In this document: piece by piece, positions 1 through 7,507 of the stretch
Numbering within the stretch: the stretch's first letter is position 1
Layout: each line of letters begins with the position of its first letter
From: Thermodesulfobacteriota bacterium
Lineage (GTDB): Bacteria > Desulfobacterota > Desulfobacteria > Desulfobacterales > JAUWMJ01
Assembly: GCA_034189135.1 (NCBI GenBank)
Contig: JAXHVO010000014.1
Coordinates: 1 to 64,000, forward strand
DNA length: 64,000 nt
Direction: 5' to 3'
The notes under the pieces: generated by a model
The model's input: the letters and a program-made list of their open reading frames with translations, nothing else
Databases searched by the model: none
Told to the model about the DNA's origin: nothing
Position numbers and translations under genes: made by a program

Positions 1-132
1 CCTTTAACGAGTTGCCAATGCAAGTAAATTATGCATTTTCTGGAAAATCTTCGTTTTACTTCTATGCGATTTTACATCGTAAATTCAAACAGTTTTCAAT
101 TGTCGTTCAGACACTATCTAGGTGAGATAAAG

Positions 133-807
133 ATGGCGGTTAATATTTATCCAATTCCCCTCGGTGTGGCTCAGTGTTATGTCATCCAGGATAAAGGCGC
201 TGTAATGATCGATGCGGGCGCTCCTAAAAAATCAACCCAATTTTTAAAAACCATTGAACACCATGGAATAAGCCCCAATGATATCAAGCTAATCATCCCA
301 ACCCATGGGCATTGGGATCATATCGGATCAGCAAAGGATATCAAACAAATAACCGGGGCAAGAATTGCCATGCACCATCGAGAAAAGGAATGGCTGGAAA
401 AGTCTCAAAAGCATATTCCTCCTGCAGTTAATCTCTGGGGTCATATTATTGTTAAAACATTGGGGGGCTTACTGCCCCTAATCCGTTTTCCGGCCGCCCA
501 AGTCGACATCACTTTAGAAGATGAAGATTTTTCTTTAACCGAGTTTGAGATTCCCGGAAAAATTATTTATACTCCCGGACATTCTCCTGGATCTGTCAGT
601 GTTTTATTGGACACCGGAGATGCTTTTGTAGGTGACCTGGCCATGAGTTCGTTTCCATTGCGCTTAAGCCCCGGCCTGCCCATATTTGCTGACGATATTA
701 CACAAGTCAAAAACAGCTTAAAGTTATTGCTGGACAAAGGCGCCACCACCATTTATCCGGCACATGGCAAATCATTTCCTGCAGAATTGATTCGAACATT
801 TTTATAA
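133..807 (+). CDS. MBL-fold metallo-hydrolase
   Basis: A 224-residue metallo-beta-lactamase-fold hydrolase. The metal-binding HxHxDH signature is at residues 58-63 (THGHWDH), followed by a downstream PGHSPGS loop that supplies a further histidine and a GD segment (VGDLAM) holding the bridging aspartate. No signal peptide is visible, so it should be cytoplasmic. Family members hydrolyse thioesters, lactones or similar esters; the substrate cannot be read here. The frame is open upstream to 31, but those 34 extra residues do not look like the family N-terminus, whereas the ATG at 133 begins the usual strand-rich MBL start. The next gene follows 10 bp downstream, so the two are probably cotranscribed. 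Confidence 0.85.
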   Translation: MAVNIYPIPLGVAQCYVIQDKGAVMIDAGAPKKSTQFLKTIEHHGISPNDIKLIIPTHGHWDHIGSAKDIKQITGARIAMHHREKEWLEKSQKHIPPAVNLWGHIIVKTLGGLLPLIRFPAAQVDITLEDEDFSLTEFEIPGKIIYTPGHSPGSVSVLLDTGDAFVGDLAMSSFPLRLSPGLPIFADDITQVKNSLKLLLDKGATTIYPAHGKSFPAELIRTFL

Positions 808-817
808 AAGGAACCGC

Positions 818-1273
818 ATGAGAAGAAGTGAAAAAGAAATCACAGATCAATCGACCATCGAGGCAATCATTCATGCTTCCCTTGTTTGTCGCTTGGCTTT
901 ATCAGATGGGAATCAACCCTATATTGTGCCCTTATGTTTTGGCTACCGGAACCAAACGTTGTATTTTCACAGCGCCCGGGAAGGTAAAAAGATAGACCTA
1001 CTCAAAAAAAACAATCGCACTTGCTTTGAATTTGACGTGAACAGCGAAATCATAGAAGCTGATAAACCATGTAAATGGGGCATGAAATACCAAAGCGTGA
1101 TCGGATTTGGCAAAGCGATCTTTGTTGAAAATGTGGAAGAAAAGCAAAAGGGGTTAAACATCATCATGAATCATTATTCCAATCGAACTTGGCCGTTTGC
1201 CGAAAAAGCCATCGAGAAGATAGCTGTCATTAAAATCGAAATAGAGAAAATGACCGGCAAATATTCCTCATGA
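818..1273 (+). CDS. Pyridoxamine 5'-phosphate oxidase-family / Nim-like flavoprotein
   Basis: A 151-residue protein of the split-barrel FMN-binding family, closest in style to nitroimidazole-resistance (NimA-type) proteins. The N-terminus starts with MRR and a short helix, then the barrel strand LALSDGNQPYIVPLCFGY and the phosphate-binding-type YFHSAREGKKIDLL segment, typical of Nim-like members. These proteins bind flavin and often detoxify nitro or oxidised compounds; the substrate is unknown here. It begins 10 bp after the MBL hydrolase, with an AAAGGA ribosome-binding site at about 808-813. The family call is firm, the function is inference. Confidence 0.82.
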   Translation: MRRSEKEITDQSTIEAIIHASLVCRLALSDGNQPYIVPLCFGYRNQTLYFHSAREGKKIDLLKKNNRTCFEFDVNSEIIEADKPCKWGMKYQSVIGFGKAIFVENVEEKQKGLNIIMNHYSNRTWPFAEKAIEKIAVIKIEIEKMTGKYSS

Positions 1274-1307
1274 TAATTCTTAAATGAGTAAAGAGTATAA
1301 TAAACCG

Positions 1308-1326
1308 CAAAGCTTACCATGCTTTG
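1308..1326 (+). terminator. Small stem-loop after the Nim-like gene
   Basis: CAAAGC at 1308-1313 pairs with GCTTTG at 1321-1326 across a 7-base loop, followed by TTAAAATT. It sits 35 bp after the stop of the Nim-like gene and 40 bp before the next start. The stem is only 6 bp and the U-tract is poor, so termination is uncertain. Confidence 0.3.
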
Positions 1327-1365
1327 TTAAAATTACCGTTATATTTTTAACTAAAGGAGTACGGT

Positions 1366-2133
1366 ATGGAAATTGAAAACTGCGTGGCAATTGTGACCGG
1401 AGGTGCTTCCGGGCTGGGTGAGGCTTGTGTGCGTCAACTGGTAAAAGACGGGGCCACGGTTTCTATTTTTGACTTTGCACCGGAAAGGGGCCGACAGGTA
1501 GCAAAAGACCTGGGAGATTCGGTTATTTTCTGCCAAGCCGACGTCGCCGACGAAACCGATGTGGCATCAGCAATTGAGGAAACCGTCCGGGCATTTGGAG
1601 CCATACATGTGGCCATTAACTGTGCGGGGATGGGAATCCCGGAAAAAGTGCTCGGCAAAGACGGACCCATGGTGATGGAAAATTTTTATAGAACCCTGAA
1701 TATTAACCTGGGCGGAACCCTAAATGTGATCCGCCTGGCTGCAGAAAAAATGGTAGACAATTCTCCCAATGCGGACGGAGAAAGGGGTGTGGTAATTAAC
1801 ACCTCATCTATTGCCGCATTTGAAGGGCAAATAGGGCAGGTTGCCTACAGCGCTTCCAAAGCTGCAATCGCAGGAATAACCCTTCCCATCGCACGTGAAT
1901 TTGCCGATTACGGTATCCGGGTAATGACTATCGCACCCGGCCTTTTTGACACACCGATGATGGCCGGTCTTTCCGAGGAAGTAAAAGAAGCGCTGGGCAA
2001 GATGATTCCTTTCCCCAAACGCCTGGGATACCCTTCGGAATATGCACGGATGGCGAAACACATCATAGAAAACCCGGTTCTAAACGGTGAGACCATTCGC
2101 CTCGATTCCGCCATACGAATGGCTGCACGATAA
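1366..2133 (+). CDS. Short-chain dehydrogenase, HSD10 / 3-hydroxyacyl-CoA dehydrogenase type
   Basis: A 255-residue classical SDR. The NAD-binding TGGASGLG motif lies at residues 11-18, an acidic residue ends beta-2 (FDFAPE) which favours NAD(H), NCAG replaces NNAG at 85-88, and the catalytic set is Ser148, Tyr161, Lys165 (YSASK). The long insertion before the catalytic serine and the C-terminal GETIRLDSAIRM match the type-2 3-hydroxyacyl-CoA dehydrogenase (HSD17B10) subgroup, which oxidises short-chain 3-hydroxyacyl-CoA. The start has a strong AAAGGAG at 1352-1358. It lies just upstream of a thiolase, consistent with the last two steps of a beta-oxidation-like route. The substrate chain is unknown. 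Confidence 0.87.
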   Translation: MEIENCVAIVTGGASGLGEACVRQLVKDGATVSIFDFAPERGRQVAKDLGDSVIFCQADVADETDVASAIEETVRAFGAIHVAINCAGMGIPEKVLGKDGPMVMENFYRTLNINLGGTLNVIRLAAEKMVDNSPNADGERGVVINTSSIAAFEGQIGQVAYSASKAAIAGITLPIAREFADYGIRVMTIAPGLFDTPMMAGLSEEVKEALGKMIPFPKRLGYPSEYARMAKHIIENPVLNGETIRLDSAIRMAAR

Positions 2134-2198
2134 CAACCGAAATCAGCATTAAGCTATGCATTTTTCGATAAAATGAATTTCATCACAAGGAGTTTATT

Positions 2199-3371
2199 AT
2201 GCGAGAAGTAGCAATCACGGGCGTCGGAATGACTCCCTTTGGTATTTTCGACAGAACCAATGTGGAGCTTTTCAGCCAGGCGGCACTTGAAGCAATGGCT
2301 GATTCCAATATTGAATCCAGGAACATTCAGGCTCTTTTCTTCGGGAACTGCCTTGGGGCCTTTGAAGAAGGCCAGCTTCATATGGCGCCTTTTATCCATT
2401 CAGCACTGGACCTTCCAGTGTCTGCACCGGCCACCCGCTTTGAAAGTGCATGCGCCACAGCTACCGTGGCGATTCGACACGCAGCGCTGCTGGTTGCCGC
2501 CGGTGTTTACGATGTTGTTCTGGCCGGTGGAACGGAAAGGGCGGCAGCCATGGGTACGCCCCTGGCGACACGAACCTTTGCCATGGCATCACATGCTCAG
2601 TACGAAACCCCGACAGGAATAACCTTTCCCGGAGTTTTTGCCATGGCCACGCACATGTATGCTCAAAAATACAACATCGAATTGAAAGAACTGAAAAAGC
2701 ATATGGCGGAGATCGCCGTTAAAAATCACTTTCACGGTACAAAAAATCCAAAGGCGCACTTTCAGAAGGAAATCGATGTAGATAAGGTTTTAAACGGCAT
2801 GATGGTGGCTGACCCACTTCAACTGCTCGACTGTTGCCCCTTTTCTGACGGAGCAGCGGCAGTGGTGATATCCGATGCGGCTAAGGCGAAAGATCTGGTA
2901 AAACAGCCAATTTTTATCGCCGGGATGGGACAGGCATCGGCCGGGCCCCTTCATATTCAGCAGGACCTGACGCGGGTAATCGCCAGAGAGACTTCATCCC
3001 GGAATGCGTATAAACAGGCCGGAGTAAAACCAACCGATATAGATGTTTGTGAGCTTCACGACTGCTTTACTACTGCTGAAATTCTAGCTATTGAAAGCCT
3101 GGGCTTTTATGAATTCGGCAGCGGATATGACGCAGCCACCAAAGGTGAAACCCGGATCGGCGGTAAAATAGCAATCAACCCCTCGGGAGGCCTTAAAGCC
3201 AAGGGGCACCCCATCGGCGCCACAGGCGCAGCACAGGTTACTGAAATCGTTGAGCAGCTCAGAGGCAAATCCGGTGATCGCCAGGTACAGGGGGCAAAAA
3301 TCGGCCTGGTGGACACTCTGGGCGGAGATTTTGGAACTGTTTGCAATATTATTTTAAGGAGCGAAAGATGA
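2199..3371 (+). CDS. Thiolase-family acetyl-CoA acyltransferase (SCP-x-like)
   Basis: A 390-residue thiolase of the lipid-transfer/SCP-x-like subgroup. The acylated cysteine is Cys85 in ESACATA, the conserved histidine lies in ELHDCFT, and the C-terminal catalytic loop is NPSGGLKAKGHPIGATG. These enzymes cleave 3-ketoacyl-CoA or condense acyl-CoAs; this subgroup commonly works with a DUF35 zinc-ribbon partner, which is encoded next with an ATGA start/stop overlap at 3368. AAGGAG at 2188-2193 supports the start. Cytoplasmic. Together with the upstream HSD10-like SDR it forms a 3-hydroxyacyl-CoA to acyl-CoA plus acetyl-CoA module. Confidence 0.9.
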   Translation: MREVAITGVGMTPFGIFDRTNVELFSQAALEAMADSNIESRNIQALFFGNCLGAFEEGQLHMAPFIHSALDLPVSAPATRFESACATATVAIRHAALLVAAGVYDVVLAGGTERAAAMGTPLATRTFAMASHAQYETPTGITFPGVFAMATHMYAQKYNIELKELKKHMAEIAVKNHFHGTKNPKAHFQKEIDVDKVLNGMMVADPLQLLDCCPFSDGAAAVVISDAAKAKDLVKQPIFIAGMGQASAGPLHIQQDLTRVIARETSSRNAYKQAGVKPTDIDVCELHDCFTTAEILAIESLGFYEFGSGYDAATKGETRIGGKIAINPSGGLKAKGHPIGATGAAQVTEIVEQLRGKSGDRQVQGAKIGLVDTLGGDFGTVCNIILRSER

Positions 3372-3769
3372 AAAACCAACTGACTTTCAACCGCTATCAG
3401 GATGCTTTGACAGAAGATAGACTTTTGGGGTTATACTGTGAGGAATGCGGCACCTGCACACTTCCGCCTCAGGCCGTTTGCCGTTCGTGTGGAGGACACA
3501 AACTGAATGAGAAAGAAATTGGCAACACCGGAACTTTACGAACATTTACCGTCATACGAGTGGCGGCTGAAGGGATGACGCCCCCCTTTATCGTTGCCCT
3601 GGTTGAAACCGATTCAGGGGCATGGGTAATGGGAAACCTTGAAGGCGTGGATCCGGACAATACCGGTATGGAGCTGCTGGGACAACAGGTGAAAATTACC
3701 AGTCGGATAGTCAAAGGGGATATCTATGCTTACGGCGATATCCGTGTCCCTGTTTTCTCTCCGATATAA
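3368..3769 (+). CDS. DUF35 Zn-ribbon / OB-fold thiolase partner
   Basis: A 133-residue protein with an N-terminal helix, a rubredoxin-like zinc ribbon (Cys24, Cys27, Cys38, Cys41, extra Cys30) and a C-terminal OB-fold that normally binds acyl-CoA. DUF35 proteins form complexes with SCP-x-type thiolases in archaeal and bacterial ketoacyl-CoA metabolism. The start chosen is the ATG at 3368, which overlaps the thiolase TGA in an ATGA junction with AAGGAG just upstream; an alternative start at 3341 would run deep into the thiolase frame. The overlap indicates translational coupling, hence 1:1 expression with the thiolase. Confidence 0.9.
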   Translation: MKNQLTFNRYQDALTEDRLLGLYCEECGTCTLPPQAVCRSCGGHKLNEKEIGNTGTLRTFTVIRVAAEGMTPPFIVALVETDSGAWVMGNLEGVDPDNTGMELLGQQVKITSRIVKGDIYAYGDIRVPVFSPI

Positions 3770-3775
3770 AACCAA

Positions 3776-4564
3776 ATGAAAAAAGTAGTAAAACCAACGG
3801 AACCTGTTTTTTTTGGACGCATGAACACACAACTAGAAAATCTGTCATACCCTGAAGTGGAACAATATCTGAAAAAAAATGATATTATCCTTGTTCCCAC
3901 CGGTTCGGTGGAACAGCACAGCCCCTATGGATTGATCGGGACCGATTTCATCACGGCCGAAGCTGTGGCCCAAAGGGTTGCACGAGCCATGCAGATACTT
4001 GTCGCTCCGACCGTCAAATATGGCGTCTCCCCTCATCATATGGCATTCAGTGGTACAGTTAGCCTTGTGCCCGACACGATGATCATGCTGATTTCAGATA
4101 TTATTCAATCGCTGGTTGCCCACGGTTTCAGACGAATCGTATTCATCAACGGTCATGGTGGAAATATAAATGCCATAAAAACCGCCATGGAAAGGTTAAA
4201 AGCACAGAAGATCCAAGGATGTTTCGAAGTAATCTCCTGGTATGAAATGGAGGAAATACAACAGTTGAGCGAAGACCTTTACTCGGCTGAAGAAGGACAT
4301 CATGCAACCCCCAGCGAAGTCTCCATCACCAGATACTTGAGGCCGGAGGCATTCGAAACCAAACCTGCTCACGAACTGCAGGTTAAAAATCCAAAATACT
4401 ACTGGCCGCTGACCTGTGAAGAAATGAAAAAAGTATTTCCCGACGGTCGTATGGAATCCGCCCCATGGCTGGCGACGGCTGATCATGGCCTGAAACTACT
4501 GGATGAAGCGAGTCGAGCGATCCAGAAAAAAGTTGATGAGATCATGCTCCTCAAGGTGTTATAA
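3776..4564 (+). CDS. Creatininase-family amidohydrolase
   Basis: A 262-residue creatinine amidohydrolase-family protein. Metal-binding and catalytic landmarks are visible: GSVEQHSP with Glu46 and His48, Asp57 in IGTD, FINGHGGN with His127, and the EEGHHATPSE segment near residue 170. Family members hydrolyse cyclic or linear amide bonds (creatinine, mycofactocin peptide, FAPy), so the substrate is not predictable. It follows the DUF35 gene by 6 bp, presumably in the same operon; such a hydrolase beside a thiolase pair is unusual. The first ATG (3776) lacks a clear ribosome-binding site; an internal ATG at 3821 is an alternative start giving 247 residues, still upstream of all motifs. Confidence 0.8.
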   Translation: MKKVVKPTEPVFFGRMNTQLENLSYPEVEQYLKKNDIILVPTGSVEQHSPYGLIGTDFITAEAVAQRVARAMQILVAPTVKYGVSPHHMAFSGTVSLVPDTMIMLISDIIQSLVAHGFRRIVFINGHGGNINAIKTAMERLKAQKIQGCFEVISWYEMEEIQQLSEDLYSAEEGHHATPSEVSITRYLRPEAFETKPAHELQVKNPKYYWPLTCEEMKKVFPDGRMESAPWLATADHGLKLLDEASRAIQKKVDEIMLLKVL

Positions 4565-4682
4565 GGAAGAACGAACCCCTTTACTCTTACAACTCACTTG
4601 AGCAGCTACCCCATCTCTGTTAAAAAGACATATCAATATATTGCTATCCTTTTTAAAATTCCTATGTTTTTAAATTCCGCTG

Positions 4683-4723
4683 ACCGATTTTGACCATACC
4701 GGAAAGGCATGATCAAAATCGGT
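4683..4723. terminator. Bidirectional hairpin between convergent genes
   Basis: A 15-bp inverted repeat: arm 4683-4697 (ACCGATTTTGACCAT) and arm 4709-4723 match except for one transition, with an 11-base loop. It lies between the convergent creatininase-family gene and the VIT-vWA gene, and a T-run follows at about 4733-4738 on the + strand. Best read as a shared terminator. Confidence 0.6.
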
Positions 4724-4764
4724 ACATAGGGTAGTTTTTAACAGTACTTTTCGTTGAGTTTGTT

Positions 4765-7146
4765 TCATTTCAAAAGAAATGTCACTGTAATGCTACCTGT
4801 TTTACTTCCTTTTGGAGATAGAAACCGAAGGGTTTTTAGTTTTTGAATCATGCAGCCTTCAAGCGCTTGGACCTTCTTGGTGCCGCTCCCCCGGATTACT
4901 TTTGTCACCCTGCCGCTGGAATCGACCTTTAAAGTAAATATAAACTCTTTTTTTAGATTCCATTGCCACCAATGTTTCTTGTCGTAGCACCGATTTATGG
5001 TGGGAACAAACTTTTCAAATATTGTCACAACTGCTTCTCTTCTCAGTCTTCCGTTTACAGAGATTTTGCCTAATTTAATATGAATACGTTTATGATTTTC
5101 TTTATCTGAGATCGTCCCTGAAGATAAGATATCATCCTTTTCGTCTTCACATCTTTCTCTCTTTTCTTCCATCGGTTTACTTCTGCGGACCAGTAAAGAT
5201 GGAGAAGCCGCAAGGGGTGAAATCCCTTTTGCCATACGAGATTTTCCTCCCACAGCGTAATCGGAAACGCCTTGGGGCAATGGTAAAGGCTGCCTGACCG
5301 TTGAAGCTTTGCCGTGTTTTAATCGGGCCTGCGTATCAACGGCAACAAATGAAGTATATCGGGTTAAAAGGTTATAGGTGAGGCCAAGGCTTGTGACCTC
5401 CTTGACTAGCTCATCGTCAGGTCCTAACCGATTATAATCGGACAGAAGAGCAATACGGTGCCTGGCCCACAAATAACGAAGAGCAAAGTTTGTTTTTAAT
5501 GGTTCTACTTTTGCCACATTTACTTTCTTCCTGTAGGTGTGGTCTCCGGCAATTCCTTTCACAACTATACTGCCCTGTGGCGTGCCGCGCCATTTGCCGA
5601 AAAGAATAACAGGACGCTGGGCCATTACATCGGGGATGCTTGGCGGTTCAATGTCATAGGTTTTAAATTTGTCAAAGTCCACTGTAATTCCTGTCAAAAC
5701 CGGCGACTCAATTAGCTTTCTGGATTTTACCGCCTTTTGCTGTGCTTCATCCGGCCGAGTAATGATAAACGGTTCTCCCATACCGACTCTGGCCATTCCT
5801 TCGATAAGATAGCGGTTTACGCTGGATCCGATACCAAAGGCAAACATATTGGCAGTGCCGAGATTGTTTCGGATCAGGTCAAATGCTTCTTTTTCAACGG
5901 AAACATAACCATCGGTAACAATGACCACGTTGCGCGAGTACCCTTTGGTCCCCTGCAAAGAAAGTGCTTTTTTCAACGCCGGAAGCAACCGGGTTCCTCC
6001 TCCGCCCCGCTGGCGCTCAATGACATTGATGGCATGATTAATATTCTGTCGGGTTGCCGGCAAAGACCTTTCCGACATTACAGTAGACCCCCCTGCAAAC
6101 AAAAGAACGTTAAACCTGTCGGATGAACGCAGGTTACCGATCAAATCTTTAAGAAGTTTTTTGGATATATTTAAAGGAAAACCGTTCATAGATCCTGAAA
6201 CGTCCACAATAAACATATATTCTCGAGGAGGTATCTGGTACTCTTTTACCCGCTTGGGGGGTTGAAGCATGAGCAGAAAAAAGTTTTCCCTTTCCCCTGT
6301 GGAAAGAAGAAGTCCTGTTTCTATCTTTCCGCCGGCAAGCCGGTATTTTAATATAAAATCACGGTTTCCCGCATATTGTTCAGATGGGTTAAGCTGAATG
6401 GATGCAAAATTTGATCCCTTATATCGGATATCAACCTTGTGTGTTTCACAACTGATGTCCTGAATAGGAAGACCTGCCGCAAGGTCTAATTTCATATCGA
6501 AGGTATAGGGTGCCGATTCTCCCTCATGAAGATATGGATTTGACGTCCAGTTTTCCGATGATCCCTTCTGGTCTGACGGCTGGTCAACATAGCGAGGGCC
6601 CACAACCGTCGGATAAACAAACTGGTAAACCGTATCGGTGGGTATCAGCAGCTCGTTATATTTAAGCTCCACCTTTATCAAGTCCCCTGGCAGAACATTT
6701 GCCACATTCATCTGAAATACATTGGGCCGCTGCTGTTCTAAAAGTGATGCACTCTTTCCTTCCTGTTTGGCCTGCTCATATTCGCGACGGGCTGCCTCAC
6801 GCTCTCGAATTTTAGCAGTAATCACACGTTCGCCGATGGTCATTTTCATCCCGTAAACCGCAGCCCGGGTAGAAGCGGGGAACACGTAAATCGCCTCTAA
6901 AGGCTTTTTGCCTTCATTTTTATAAATCTGTGTAATCATGACATCAGCAATAACGCCTGAAATATTTACTTTTGCTGAAGTCGATTTCAGTGGCAACCGC
7001 TCTGTCTGAGGATCGTCACTCTTCACAAAAAAATACGGTGATAATGTCTGATGGGCATTTTTTTCCGGTTGTGCCAAAATGGTTTTTGCCAGCAGCAGCC
7101 CAAAAGCTGCGATGAGAATCGTTACTGTTATTTTTTTAAGTTTCAT
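4765..7146 (-). CDS. Secreted VIT / von Willebrand A protein with TonB-like (AgmX/PglI) C-terminus
   Basis: A 793-residue exported protein. Residues 1-26 form a signal peptide ending near ILAQP. Residues about 35-165 are a VIT domain, as in inter-alpha-trypsin inhibitor heavy chains and bacterial marine sortase-target relatives. A vWA domain starts at about 308, with the MIDAS motif DxSxS at residues 315-319 (DVSGSMNG), so it should bind a divalent metal and a protein ligand. The last ~100 residues (from GKISVNGRLRREAV) resemble the AgmX/PglI TonB-like domain, with Cys and basic residues around NRCYDKK. An AAAGGAGG site precedes the start. No sortase motif or C-terminal membrane anchor is seen, so the protein is probably periplasmic or surface attached. 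Divergent from the pseudokinase-protease gene. Confidence 0.82.
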   Translation of the reverse strand: MKLKKITVTILIAAFGLLLAKTILAQPEKNAHQTLSPYFFVKSDDPQTERLPLKSTSAKVNISGVIADVMITQIYKNEGKKPLEAIYVFPASTRAAVYGMKMTIGERVITAKIREREAARREYEQAKQEGKSASLLEQQRPNVFQMNVANVLPGDLIKVELKYNELLIPTDTVYQFVYPTVVGPRYVDQPSDQKGSSENWTSNPYLHEGESAPYTFDMKLDLAAGLPIQDISCETHKVDIRYKGSNFASIQLNPSEQYAGNRDFILKYRLAGGKIETGLLLSTGERENFFLLMLQPPKRVKEYQIPPREYMFIVDVSGSMNGFPLNISKKLLKDLIGNLRSSDRFNVLLFAGGSTVMSERSLPATRQNINHAINVIERQRGGGGTRLLPALKKALSLQGTKGYSRNVVIVTDGYVSVEKEAFDLIRNNLGTANMFAFGIGSSVNRYLIEGMARVGMGEPFIITRPDEAQQKAVKSRKLIESPVLTGITVDFDKFKTYDIEPPSIPDVMAQRPVILFGKWRGTPQGSIVVKGIAGDHTYRKKVNVAKVEPLKTNFALRYLWARHRIALLSDYNRLGPDDELVKEVTSLGLTYNLLTRYTSFVAVDTQARLKHGKASTVRQPLPLPQGVSDYAVGGKSRMAKGISPLAASPSLLVRRSKPMEEKRERCEDEKDDILSSGTISDKENHKRIHIKLGKISVNGRLRREAVVTIFEKFVPTINRCYDKKHWWQWNLKKEFIFTLKVDSSGRVTKVIRGSGTKKVQALEGCMIQKLKTLRFLSPKGSKTGSITVTFLLK

Positions 7147-7507
7147 GGTAAACCTCCTTTTGTTTTTTTTGGTTTTATCTGCTTAGACAAAAGGCAGGCA
7201 AAAAAGTTCCCAAAAAATTTGATTTAAAATTGAGGTGTCCAATCTTAGCATTGTTAACTTAGGTTCTTAGAGTGGAGACTGCTTTTTTCAGGCTTGATAG
7301 AGATATGGCAGGTTTTTGATAAATTGATATAATAAACAATTTCTGTTATAAGGAACATACTATAAATTGAAGCGCCTGGGCGAATCGGCTTTCTTAATAT
7401 TGAACCCCACTGTAATTGAAGGACGTTTTGAAACTGATTTACCTTCGCCCTGATACCGGCAATTTGTGCTGGTTTTGTCATACACGTTCAACGAGCTCAC
7501 TATAATC
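7147..7507. other. Divergent intergenic region without genes
   Basis: 361 bp separate the starts of the VIT-vWA gene (-) and the pseudokinase-protease gene (+), so promoters for both must lie here. A TATAAT is present at 7328-7333, but no good -35 sits at 16-18 bp from it. No repeat or structured element was recognised. Short frames crossing the region have no protein-like features. Confidence 0.5.
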
